From contig NZ_JALBWV010000013.1 in assembly GCF_022678645.1 (NCBI RefSeq), positions 97,823 to 161,822 of the forward strand: 64,000 nucleotides of DNA, read 5' to 3'. A program made the position numbers and the translations under genes. Shown one piece after another: positions 52,786 through 60,509 of the stretch (the first letter of the stretch is position 1; every line of letters begins with the position of its first letter). The DNA is from Saccharopolyspora soli (lineage in GTDB: Bacteria > Actinomycetota > Actinomycetes > Mycobacteriales > Pseudonocardiaceae). The notes beneath the pieces were generated by a model. The model ran no database searches. It was not told the DNA's origin and worked only from the letters and a program-made list of their open reading frames with translations.

Positions 52786-54492
52786 ATGACCGGGACCTTC
52801 GCCGGACGCGGCGCGGACCTGCTGGTGGAATGCCTGGTGCGCGCTGGGATCAGTCGGCTGTTCGGCGTGCCCGGCGACACCGGCGTGGTGTTCTACGACG
52901 CGCTGCACCAGCGCAGCAACGACATCCACCACGTGCTGGCCCGCGACGAACGCCATGCCGCGGCGATGGCCGACGGCTACGCCCGCGCCACCAACGTGGT
53001 GGGCACGGTCGAGGTCTCCAGCGGTGGCGGCACCACCTACGTCGTCGGCGGGCTCGGCGAAACCTACGCGTCGGCGGTGCCGGTCCTGCTGATCACCTCG
53101 GACATCCACCGCCGCAGCCGGGGCACCGGAGCGTTGACCGAGATCGACCAGGAGGCGTTGTTCAGCGCGGTCACCAAGTGGCGTGCCACCGTCGACGACC
53201 CGCGCAGGATTCCCGAATTCGTCGCGCGGGCGCTCACCGAGATCACCGCTGGACGCCCCGCGCCCGCCGCGCTGATCCTGCCCGAAGACGTGCTGGACGA
53301 GACGGTCACCGTGCCGGTCGAGGTCTTCGACCAGCTCGCCGGGGCTTCGGCGGTGCCCCGCACCCGACCGGCCGCCCCCGAGGGGGACATCGCGCGGGCC
53401 GCCGACCTGCTGGCGCGAGCGGAATCACCGGCCATCCTCGCCGGATCCGGCGTGCACCTCTCCGGCGCGTGGGCGAATCTGCGGCGGCTGTCGGACAAGG
53501 CCGCGATTCCGGTCGCGACGACGATCCACGGCAAGGGCGTGATCGCCGACGACTCCCCCTTGAGCATCGGAACCGCGGGCAACAACGGCGGACTGGACGA
53601 GGTCAACGCCCAACTGGCCGAAGCGGATGTCGTGCTGCTGGTGGGCACGCGGGCCAACGCCACCGACACCAACGGCTTCACCGCGCCGTCCCGCGACGCG
53701 ACGATCGTGGCGATCGACATCGAACGCGACCTGGCGGGCCGCAACTACCCCGGCTCGCTCGTGCTGGCTGGCGACGCGGACCGGGTTCTCGGCCAACTCG
53801 CGGACCGGATTCCCGAGATACCGCAACGGTCGGCTCGCCACCGCCGCGCGGACCGCCCGGCTCCTGCCGCCGGGGAGCTCCCCGACGGCCAACTGCTGCC
53901 CGCCGAGGTGATCCACCTGGTGCAGGACGTGCTCGGGGACCGCGCAACGGTCGTCGCCGATCCCGGCACCCCGACCCCGCACGTGGCGGTGTCGTGGCGG
54001 ACCGCCGAGGCCGGTCGCGACGTGATCGTGCCGCGCGGGCACGGCCCGATGGGTTATGCGATCCCGGCCGCGATCGGTGTCGCCTTCGCCCGCCCGGACC
54101 GGCCGGTGCTGGCGTTGACCGCCGACGGCAGCTTTGCGATGGCTTGCGGCGAGTTGGAGACCGTGGCGCGCTACCGGCTGCCGATCGTGTTCGTCCAGTT
54201 CACCAACCACAGCCTGGGCTGGATCAAGATGCTGCAGCACCTCTACACCGGCCGCCGCTACTTCGGCGTGGATCCCGGCACCGCCGATGCGGCCGCGATC
54301 GCCGAGGCTTCCGGGATCCGCGGGGTCCGGGCCCGCAGCCTGGCCGACGTGGCGGAAGCGGTGCGCAAGGCGGTCGACAGCCGCGAACCGGTCTACCTCG
54401 ACGTGGAGGTGCCGCACATGATCGACCACACCCCACCGGTACCCGCCTGGACCCGTGCGCTGGCCGGTGACGCCGAGCGTCCCGTCTACTGA
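52786..54492 (+). CDS. Thiamine-diphosphate-dependent 2-oxoacid decarboxylase/acetolactate-synthase-like enzyme
   Basis: A 568-aa TPP enzyme of the pyruvate-oxidase/POX-ALS family with three domains. The N-terminal glutamate that activates thiamine is E55 in ARDERHAAAMADGYAR, the middle domain starts ARAADLLARAESPAILAGSG, and the TPP/Mg site is TADGSFAMACGELETVARYR then FVQFTNHSLGW. It lacks an ilvN partner, so it is probably catabolic, acting on a 2-oxoacid made by the upstream oxidase. AGGAGG lies before the ATG. Confidence 0.86.
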   Translation: MTGTFAGRGADLLVECLVRAGISRLFGVPGDTGVVFYDALHQRSNDIHHVLARDERHAAAMADGYARATNVVGTVEVSSGGGTTYVVGGLGETYASAVPVLLITSDIHRRSRGTGALTEIDQEALFSAVTKWRATVDDPRRIPEFVARALTEITAGRPAPAALILPEDVLDETVTVPVEVFDQLAGASAVPRTRPAAPEGDIARAADLLARAESPAILAGSGVHLSGAWANLRRLSDKAAIPVATTIHGKGVIADDSPLSIGTAGNNGGLDEVNAQLAEADVVLLVGTRANATDTNGFTAPSRDATIVAIDIERDLAGRNYPGSLVLAGDADRVLGQLADRIPEIPQRSARHRRADRPAPAAGELPDGQLLPAEVIHLVQDVLGDRATVVADPGTPTPHVAVSWRTAEAGRDVIVPRGHGPMGYAIPAAIGVAFARPDRPVLALTADGSFAMACGELETVARYRLPIVFVQFTNHSLGWIKMLQHLYTGRRYFGVDPGTADAAAIAEASGIRGVRARSLADVAEAVRKAVDSREPVYLDVEVPHMIDHTPPVPAWTRALAGDAERPVY

Positions 54493-54538
54493 CCCTCGGT
54501 AGGCTCGGCTACCCGAGCACCCATCGAATGCGAGCACC

Positions 54539-55192
54539 GTGGCCAGCCAGCACGAAGCCAACGACCGGACGGCGACCCGGACCGAGGAGGTCTACCAACG
54601 CCTGCGCCAGGAGATCGTCCGCGGCGACCTGCGTCCCCGCGAGGCGCTGTCGGAGGTCGAGATCGCCGAGCGGCTGCGGGTCAGCCGGACGCCGGTGCGC
54701 GAGAGCCTGCAGCGGCTCGCGTCGGAAGGGCTGATCCGGTCGCATCGCCGCCGCTGGGTGGTCTACGAGCACACCACCGCGGAAATCCAGGAGATCTACG
54801 AGGTGCGGACGGCCCTGGAAGGCTATTCGGCGCGACTGGCCGCCAAGCGTGCGACCGACGCCGAACTGGTGGCGTTGCGCGAGCTGCGGGACCAGGTGCG
54901 CGACGCGAGTCCCGAGCTCGACCAACGCGTCGCGTTCAACGAGCAGCTGCACGACGGGATTCTGGCGCTGGCGCACAACGAAACGCTGCTCAAGCAGGCG
55001 CGCACCAGTCGGCGGTACTTCTTCAACCGGACCGTCGCGCAGCTCTACACCCCGGCCGAGCTGGCCGTCTCAGCCGAGCAGCACCGCGAACTGCTGGGCG
55101 CGGTGATCGCCCGTGATGCCGACGAGGCCGAGCGACTGGCCCGGCAGCACGTCGATTTCGCCCTCGACGTCATCCTGCACCGGCTCCGCTGA
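54539..55192 (+). CDS. GntR/FadR-family transcriptional regulator (FCD domain)
   Basis: A 217-aa FadR-type regulator closing the operon. HTH at about residues 15-78 (LSEVEIAERLRVSRTPVRES), FCD domain with NEQLHDGILALAHN and EQHRELLGAVI, RQHVDFALDV as metal-site candidates. GTG start, 46 bases after the TPP gene. It most likely responds to a pathway intermediate and controls the transporter-to-TPP operon. Confidence 0.87.
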   Translation: MASQHEANDRTATRTEEVYQRLRQEIVRGDLRPREALSEVEIAERLRVSRTPVRESLQRLASEGLIRSHRRRWVVYEHTTAEIQEIYEVRTALEGYSARLAAKRATDAELVALRELRDQVRDASPELDQRVAFNEQLHDGILALAHNETLLKQARTSRRYFFNRTVAQLYTPAELAVSAEQHRELLGAVIARDADEAERLARQHVDFALDVILHRLR

Positions 55193-55212
55193 TCGCCGAC
55201 CTTCGAGCTGGA

Positions 55213-56067
55213 TCAGCGCGACGGGGTCCGGGCCGCGGTTATCGCGCTCAGCGCGGCGACGACCGCGATCATCCCCAACGACAGCAAGGTGACCTGGGTG
55301 TCCTGCGCGGTGGCGGTCACCCCGGTCAGCACCGACTTCACCCCGATGAACACCAGCACCACGGCCAGTCCCACCGACGCGTCCGGCACCCGCTCGACCA
55401 GGCTCCGGGTCAACCGGAACAGCCGGTGGAAGCCCAGCAGCGCGAACAGGTTGGCGCAGAGCACCAAGTACGCCACACCGGTCACCGCCACCGTCGCCGA
55501 CACCGAGAACAGCGCGAGCACCACCGCCGCGAGCACGGCTGCCCCTCGCGCGGCACCGGGTTTTCCCAGTACCGTCGGCAGGGTCGTCGCATCGTCGTGG
55601 CGGAAGACCCGCCACGCCGACCACAGCACACCAGCACCGAAGAGCACCGAAATCCACCCGATGACGGATGCGGCCGGAACGCCGAACGCGACCAGCGCGA
55701 CACGCGCCAGCACCGCGACACCCACCCCGAGGGTCACGATCCGGTGCTGGCCGGGCACCCGGCTGGCGATCAGCAGGAACACGAAGAGCGCATCGACGGT
55801 GACCGCCAGCGAGCTCGCCCAACCGGCGAAGAACGCCCCGGCGGCCGACGCACCGCCCAGGCCGAGCACCGCCACGCCGAACAGCACTGCGAGCAGCAGA
55901 TAACCACCGACCGCGAGAGCGTCACCCCGCAGCGAGGATTCGGGTGGTGTTCGCCAGCCCGCAGCCAAGTCACGCGCGACGAGCGCGAGCAGGATTCCCA
56001 CCGTCACGACCCACAAGAACGCGGGTACGCCCATAAGCGCCTCCGGCACGGGCTGGGGAGCTGTCAT
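55213..56067 (-). CDS. TerC-family integral membrane protein (divergent)
   Basis: A 284-aa protein with about nine hydrophobic segments. SLAVTVDALFVFLLIASRVP corresponds to the TerC motif (usually S-V-D-N-L-F-V-F), with Ala in place of the conserved Asn. VFIGVKSVLTG near the C-terminus is also typical. TerC proteins bind or move Mn2+/Ca2+ for proteins exported through Sec. Convergent to the GntR gene before it. Confidence 0.75.
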   Translation of the reverse strand: MTAPQPVPEALMGVPAFLWVVTVGILLALVARDLAAGWRTPPESSLRGDALAVGGYLLLAVLFGVAVLGLGGASAAGAFFAGWASSLAVTVDALFVFLLIASRVPGQHRIVTLGVGVAVLARVALVAFGVPAASVIGWISVLFGAGVLWSAWRVFRHDDATTLPTVLGKPGAARGAAVLAAVVLALFSVSATVAVTGVAYLVLCANLFALLGFHRLFRLTRSLVERVPDASVGLAVVLVFIGVKSVLTGVTATAQDTQVTLLSLGMIAVVAALSAITAARTPSR

Positions 56068-56406
56068 CGGTCCCCCGCAGGCCGATTTCGGCCTGGCATG
56101 GTGGTTCTAGTCCGCTGGTGTTCACCTTGTCCAGCAATACCAGCACTATCCATCCGTTCGGCCCAGCGGACTGTCCTATCTGGACCAATCGGACGCACGC
56201 ATCGGTCCGCCACGAACAGGACCCAACGCGCACGACTGAGAGGCGTCCATCACGTGAACGTTGTTTCCGCGCTGAACCGCCGTCGCATACTGTATGCTAA
56301 AGCCTCCGGGCAAAATACCCACCGCCCGTGCCGACCGGCAACGCAAGAGTACGAGCCCGACCAGATTCGCCCCGGCGGAGCTGGCCAAGCACCCGGAGTT
56401 GACCGT
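56068..56406. promoter_or_regulatory. Promoter region of the GntR gene with a GCATAC-T-GTATGC palindrome
   Basis: 339 bases without a gene. At 56285-56297 there is a perfect 13-base palindrome, GCATAC-T-GTATGC, 110 bases before the GntR start. The same ATAC-N-GTAT core recurs at 59996-60004 and 60180-60190. It fits an FCD-type GntR operator and would make the GntR gene autoregulated. No other structure was recognised in the region. Confidence 0.6.
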
Positions 56407-57096
56407 ATGTCGCTGACCTCGAAAATGCCGGACGGCATCGCCGCGCGCCAGGTCGCGCGCCCGGTCCCGCTCCGGGAGACCGTCTACGAGGCCATCCTCG
56501 ACCTGATCATCTCCGGTGAGCTCAAGCCCGGTCACCACCTGGTGGAGAAGGAACTCGCCGAGCTGCTCGGCGTGTCCCGGCAACCGGTGCGCGAGGCCCT
56601 GCAGTGGCTGAAGAAGGACGAGTGGGTCGACCTCCGGCCGGGCTACGGCGCGTTCGTGCACAGCCCCACCCCGGAGGAAGCCGACCAGCTGCTGAGCGTG
56701 CGAACCCTGCTGGAGGCCGAATCGGCCCGGCTGGCGGCGCTGAACTCGACCAAGGAGGGCGTCGCCGAGCTCAGGCAGATCTACAAGACCGGCGTACAGG
56801 CCCTGAAGTCCGACGACATCGAAGAAGTGGTGGCGGCCAACGCCGAACTCCACGCCCAGATCACCGAGATGTCCGGCAACAAGATCCTCAAGGAGATAGC
56901 CGCCCAGGTGGACCGCCGGGTCCGCTGGTACCACACCCCGGTGGCCAAGTCCCGCGGCAAGGCGGCCTGGGACGAGCACGCGGCGCTGATCGACGCGATC
57001 AGCAAGAAGGAAGCCGACCGAGCGGCCCAGCTGATGCGGGAGCACACCGAGCACACCCGGACCTCCTACCTAGAACAAAACGCCGAGTCTTTTTGA
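56407..57096 (+). CDS. GntR/FadR-family regulator of the oxalate-type locus
   Basis: A 229-aa FadR-type regulator. HTH at about residues 20-85 (LVEKELAELLGVSRQPVREA) and an FCD domain with NAELHAQITEMSGN, EHAALIDAI and LMREHTEHT as metal-ligand candidates. The ATG at 56407 has no strong ribosome binding site. Its own promoter and the panE/oxc-frc promoter share the ATAC-N-GTAT palindrome, which makes it the best candidate regulator of the oxalate-type genes. Confidence 0.86.
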   Translation: MSLTSKMPDGIAARQVARPVPLRETVYEAILDLIISGELKPGHHLVEKELAELLGVSRQPVREALQWLKKDEWVDLRPGYGAFVHSPTPEEADQLLSVRTLLEAESARLAALNSTKEGVAELRQIYKTGVQALKSDDIEEVVAANAELHAQITEMSGNKILKEIAAQVDRRVRWYHTPVAKSRGKAAWDEHAALIDAISKKEADRAAQLMREHTEHTRTSYLEQNAESF

Positions 57097-57421
57097 TTTT
57101 TTGCTTTTGCGGCTTGTTTTGCGTGGCGGTGCGAGTAGCGGAACCTCAGAGGCTTTCTCGACTCCGGGATCCCCGACTTACGTATGTCCGATACGCGGCG
57201 TCGGGGCTGTCCTCGCGAGAAAACCTCTGAGAACCCGCGGCGGTGCGAGTTGCATAGGTGGGCTAAGCGGCTGCGCCGCTTGCGGCAGCTCAGCAGTGGT
57301 TCAGTTGCTTCTCGCGGCGGCAGTTCACCGCCGGAAGCGGCTGCGCCGCTTGCCTGACGGGACCTGCTTTGAGCTTTTGGCCCGGCACCGTGGGCCAAGT
57401 CCTGACAGGACCCGCTGGGTG
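57097..57421. repeat. Intergenic repeat region: nested inverted repeat and duplicated GC palindrome
   Basis: 325 bases without a gene. An outer 16-base stem (57145-57160 with 57216-57231, one mismatch) encloses a 7-base inner stem (CCCCGAC 57171-57177 with GTCGGGG 57200-57206). Downstream, AAGCGGC-TGC-GCCGCTT occurs twice, at 57265-57281 and 57335-57351. These may end transcription from the GntR gene and the convergent dehydrogenase, or be a dispersed intergenic repeat family. The structure is read directly. Confidence 0.6.
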
Positions 57422-58555
57422 TCAGGTCAGGAAGGGGAGGTTGCAGAGGGTTCGGCCGAGGTAGTCCAGGGCCGTGTCCGCGGGTAGTTGGCCGTAGGTT
57501 GCCGTGTGGGCGTCTCGGAAGCGGCGTTCGATGCCGAACTCCTTGCGGAAGGCGAACTGGCCGCATACCTTCATGCCCAGCTCCGCCACCTGCACCGCGC
57601 TTTCCCCGGCCGTCGCCCGCACCTGCAACAGGCGGCGTTGCGCTGCGGCCGGTTCCTGCCAGGCCGCCTGGACCGCGTCGGTGAGCATCAGGCGGACCGT
57701 GTCGAGCTTCGTCTGCATCCTCGCCAGGTCCGCGCGGACGTCGGTCTGGCGAGCCGGTGGGTCCTGCCAGCGCGCCCAGGACGGTTGCGGGCCGTTGACG
57801 CACTCCACCGAGCGCTGCACCACCGACTCCATCAGCCCCAGCGCCAGCGCCGCGTTCAGGGCGAGCAACCAGGGCAGGACCGTCGTCAGCGCGAGGTCCA
57901 CGCCGCCGCCGTCCTCGCCCAGCATCGCCGACACCGGGATCTGGACCGGATCCGCGGTGATCGTGGCCGTCGCGCTCCCCCGCAACCCCACTCCGTCGAC
58001 CGCCGCCGGGATGCACATGCCCGGCGCGGCCGCCGGAACCAACCACAGGGTGCAGGCTCCCGAAGCACCCAGGGCGCGGCTGGACCAGACGTAGCTGTCG
58101 GCCTCACCTGCCGCGCTCACCCAGTTCTTGCGGGCGTGCAGGTCGACGACTCCGCCGTGTTCGTAGGGCTCGCCGACCGGGACGAACGGCCGCTCCCCCA
58201 CTTCCGACAGCGCGAGCGTGCTCAAGTGCCGACCGGCCGCGATCTCCTGCAACAGCTCCGGCGGTGCGTGTCGGGAAAGCACCGCCACCGCGGCGAAATG
58301 CGCTTGCAGCACCGCTGCCGTCGAACCGCAGATCCGGGCCACCTGCGCGATGACGTGCACTGCTTCGCCGAGGCCGTGGCCGCCACCGCCGTAACGCGTC
58401 GGCAGCGTCAGACCGAGGATTCCGGCCTGGCCGAGGGCCGTGATCGTCGGGCGTGGGAACCGGCCCAGGTCGTCCACGTCGCGGGCGGCCGGTTCGAGGA
58501 CTGCGTGCAAGATGCGGTCGAGGCTGTTGCGGTAGTTGGCCGCCCGCCCCGTCAC
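57422..58555 (-). CDS. Acyl-CoA dehydrogenase family protein
   Basis: A 377-aa flavoprotein. TLPTRYGGGGHGLGEAVHVI and RICGSTAAVLQAHFAAVAVL in the N-terminal domain, the beta-domain ALSEVGERPFVPVGEPYEHG and a helical C-terminal domain. The catalytic Glu of true acyl-CoA dehydrogenases is not obvious, so the substrate may not be an acyl-CoA. GTG start overlapping the upstream small frame. It is the last gene of the minus-strand group that starts at the reductase gene, but a terminator lies between. Confidence 0.78.
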   Translation of the reverse strand: MTGRAANYRNSLDRILHAVLEPAARDVDDLGRFPRPTITALGQAGILGLTLPTRYGGGGHGLGEAVHVIAQVARICGSTAAVLQAHFAAVAVLSRHAPPELLQEIAAGRHLSTLALSEVGERPFVPVGEPYEHGGVVDLHARKNWVSAAGEADSYVWSSRALGASGACTLWLVPAAAPGMCIPAAVDGVGLRGSATATITADPVQIPVSAMLGEDGGGVDLALTTVLPWLLALNAALALGLMESVVQRSVECVNGPQPSWARWQDPPARQTDVRADLARMQTKLDTVRLMLTDAVQAAWQEPAAAQRRLLQVRATAGESAVQVAELGMKVCGQFAFRKEFGIERRFRDAHTATYGQLPADTALDYLGRTLCNLPFLT

Positions 58556-58710
58556 GGTTCGACCTTCCGCTCCCGGTGCGGCAGGTGCCAGCCGAACCGG
58601 CCCGCGGTGCGCGGATTCCGGTGGCCCACCGTGCCGTGGTGCATTGTGAAGTTGCGGCCGACGCCGCTGAACGCCGGTCGGCGCGGACGTCCGAGAGCGG
58701 CTGCGGTCAT
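58552..58710 (-). CDS. Small unknown protein or gene remnant
   Basis: A 52-aa frame with an ATG overlapping the previous frame's stop (ATGA) and GAGAGGGGG 8 bases upstream. The text RRPAFSGVGRNFTMHHGTVG then HRNPRTAGRFGWHLPHRERK is protein-like but not recognised. It ends in an overlap with the dehydrogenase start (GTGA). It may be a complete small protein or the front of a deleted gene next to the NuoF-like remnant. Confidence 0.35.
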   Translation of the reverse strand: MTAAALGRPRRPAFSGVGRNFTMHHGTVGHRNPRTAGRFGWHLPHRERKVEP

Positions 58711-58958
58711 GCGGGTTTCCCCCTCTCGAACGCGACGAGCTGTGCTGTCAGATTGTTCGGTCGGCCTGGCTGACCGGACGTGGCCTCCCACTTCCGGCCG
58801 GTGGGGAACGCTGCGCCGCCCCGTCCGGTCAGCCGGGCCTCGGTGACCTGCCGGATCACCTCCACCGCGCCCATGTTCGGGGCGAGGCGAAGTACGCCAC
58901 CGCTGTTGCGGGGTCCGCCCAGGTGACTCGGCTGGGCGGACCCCCGGTACGCGGGCAA
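58707..58958 (-). pseudogene. Remnant of a NuoF / formate-dehydrogenase-beta-like gene
   Basis: The middle of this frame reads VIRQVTEARLTGRGGAAFPT followed by GRKWEAT, the FMN-binding signature of complex I 51-kDa and FdsB-type subunits (GRGGAGFPTGLKW). Before it the sequence is part of a hairpin and after it the family homology stops, so only about 35 codons survive of some 430-530. Formate dehydrogenase would be a logical partner of oxalate decarboxylation, since formyl-CoA yields formate. Confidence 0.6.
58911..58943 (-). terminator. Hairpin after the ketopantoate-reductase-like gene
   Basis: A perfect 12-base stem, GGGTCCGCCCAG with CTGGGCGGACCC, around a 9-base loop, lies 20-50 bases past the reductase stop codon. 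It probably ends that transcript. It also interrupts the NuoF-like remnant's upstream end. Confidence 0.7.
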
Positions 58959-58962
58959 CCGA

Positions 58963-59943
58963 TCATGCCGCTGGTGCGGTGGGGCGATTCTCCAGCAGAT
59001 CGCCCAGCGCGTTGATCACCCGCAAGGTCGGCACCTCGGCACCGACCAGATCGGCCAATTCCACCACCGCGGCCAACATCGCGGCCAGTTCCAGCGGTTT
59101 GCCCTTCTCCAGGTCTTGCAACGTCGACGTCTTGTGCTCGCCGGTGCGTTCCGCACCGGTGATCCGACGTTCGATCGCGATTTCGGGATGACATCCCAGT
59201 GCGGCGGCCACCTCAAGGGTTTCGGCCATCATGGTGCTGACCAGCCCCCGCACGCCCTGGTGTCGGCACATCGCCGCCAGCGTCGCCCGGGTCAGCGCGC
59301 TGATCGGGTTGAAGGCGATGTTGCCCATCAACTTGATCCAGATGTCGCGGCGCAAATCCTCCTCGACCGGACATTTCAGGCCACCGGCGATCATGGCGTC
59401 ACTGAACTCGCGGCAGCGTGCCGAGATGCTGCCGTCGGGCTCGCCGATGGAGAACCGAGTACCTTCCAGGTGCCGCACCACACCGGGCGATTCGAGCTCG
59501 GTGGCCGCGTAGACCACGCAGCCGATCGCCCGCCGCGGTGGCAACACCCGGCTGACCGCACCGTCGGGGTCCACCGTCTGGATGCGGTGGTCCTGGTACG
59601 GCCCGGACAATCCGTGGAAGTACCACCACGGGATGCCGTTCTGCGCGGCGATGACCGTGGTGCGTTCGTGCATCAGTGGCTCGACCAGCGGTCCAGCCGT
59701 TGCGTAGGAATATGCCTTCAAACCGAGGAAGATATGGTCCACCGGACCAACCTCGGCGGGGTCGTCGGTGACCGCGGGCCGCGCTGTGAAATCTCCACGC
59801 GGACTGCGGACCACCACCCCGTCGCGGCGCAACGCCTCAAGGTGTGCCCCGCGTGCTATCAGACTCACCTCCGCACCTGCGCGGTGCAGACATGCACCCA
59901 CGTAAGCGCCGATGGCACCGGCGCCGAGAACAGCGACTTTCAC
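58963..59943 (-). CDS. Ketopantoate-reductase-like (PanE/ApbA family) dehydrogenase
   Basis: A 326-aa NADPH-dependent enzyme. It has the Rossmann start KVAVLGAGAIGAYVGACLHR, the catalytic lysine region RRDIWIKLMGNIAFNPISAL and TSTLQDLEKGKPLELAAM, all typical of the PanE family. Since it shares a divergent, palindrome-bearing promoter region with the oxc-frc genes, a role in 2-oxoacid (perhaps glyoxylate or oxalate-related) metabolism is more likely than pantothenate synthesis. Confidence 0.82.
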   Translation of the reverse strand: MKVAVLGAGAIGAYVGACLHRAGAEVSLIARGAHLEALRRDGVVVRSPRGDFTARPAVTDDPAEVGPVDHIFLGLKAYSYATAGPLVEPLMHERTTVIAAQNGIPWWYFHGLSGPYQDHRIQTVDPDGAVSRVLPPRRAIGCVVYAATELESPGVVRHLEGTRFSIGEPDGSISARCREFSDAMIAGGLKCPVEEDLRRDIWIKLMGNIAFNPISALTRATLAAMCRHQGVRGLVSTMMAETLEVAAALGCHPEIAIERRITGAERTGEHKTSTLQDLEKGKPLELAAMLAAVVELADLVGAEVPTLRVINALGDLLENRPTAPAA

Positions 59944-60235
59944 GATGATCTCCGCTCTGGTCAGGCGGCCAGGCGTTGGTGTCGGTGCATGCAGTATACA
60001 GTATGGAGAGTTCTAGGCAATATTTCGCCAACCCCGAACTCGCCGCCGATCAACACCACGAACGATCAACCAGCGAAATCAGTGCTGGAACATCCACGAT
60101 GGACGACGGTCGGCCGAGTAAGGGTTCGGTATCGAACTATGGACACCTTGTGGGGTTCTACGGTATGCCTTGAGGACCTCATACGGTATGCAGTATGGAG
60201 CCGACCGTAGGCACGGCCAAGGGGAGAGAGCGCGC
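59944..60235. promoter_or_regulatory. Divergent promoter region with ATAC-N-GTAT operators
   Basis: 292 bases between the reductase gene and the oxc remnant. ATAC-A-GTAT lies at 59996-60004, 53 bases before the reductase start. CATAC-G-GTATG lies at 60180-60190, 46 bases before the oxc start, followed at once by another GTAT half-site. A partial copy, CTAC-G-GTATG, is at 60159-60168. These match the palindrome before the GntR gene at 56407 and are its probable operators. Confidence 0.6.
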
Positions 60236-60479
60236 ATGGCCCAGACTCCAACCGCCCAAGTAGGCGAACCCCCGCTGATATCCGGCGGTCACCTTGTCGC
60301 CAAGGCGCTCAGGGCAGAGGGCGTTGAAACCATCTCTCGCCCAGCTGCTGGGCGGCTACGGCGAGGAGGTCCGCGCCCCGGCCGACATCGGTCCGGCTCT
60401 GCTCCGTGCTCGCGAATCGGGCAAACCGTCGCTGATCAACGTTTGGGTGGATCCGGAGGTCTACACCCCGGAACCATGA
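60236..60479 (+). pseudogene. oxc: Oxalyl-CoA decarboxylase-like TPP enzyme with a large internal deletion
   Basis: The first 30 codons, starting at ATG 60236 with GGGGAGAGAG before it, read like the start of an oxalyl-CoA decarboxylase (ISGGHLVAKALRAEGVETI). At about 60330 the sequence jumps, in a +1 frame, to the end of the same kind of protein (LAQLLGGYGEEVRAPADIGP then ALLRARESGKPSLINVWVDP). About 500 of roughly 570 residues, including the whole TPP site, are missing and the frame is broken. It sits where an intact oxc would lie, directly before frc. Confidence 0.72.
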
Positions 60480-60509
60480 ACCAGACCATGTACAAGTGAG
60501 GGGCTTGAC

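Noticed and set aside
52786..54492. This TPP enzyme as a replacement oxalyl-CoA decarboxylase
   Set aside because: Its N- and C-terminal sequence differ from the surviving oxc ends at 60236-60479, and it sits in a separate operon with an amino acid oxidase; it looks like an acetolactate-synthase/2-oxoacid decarboxylase type.
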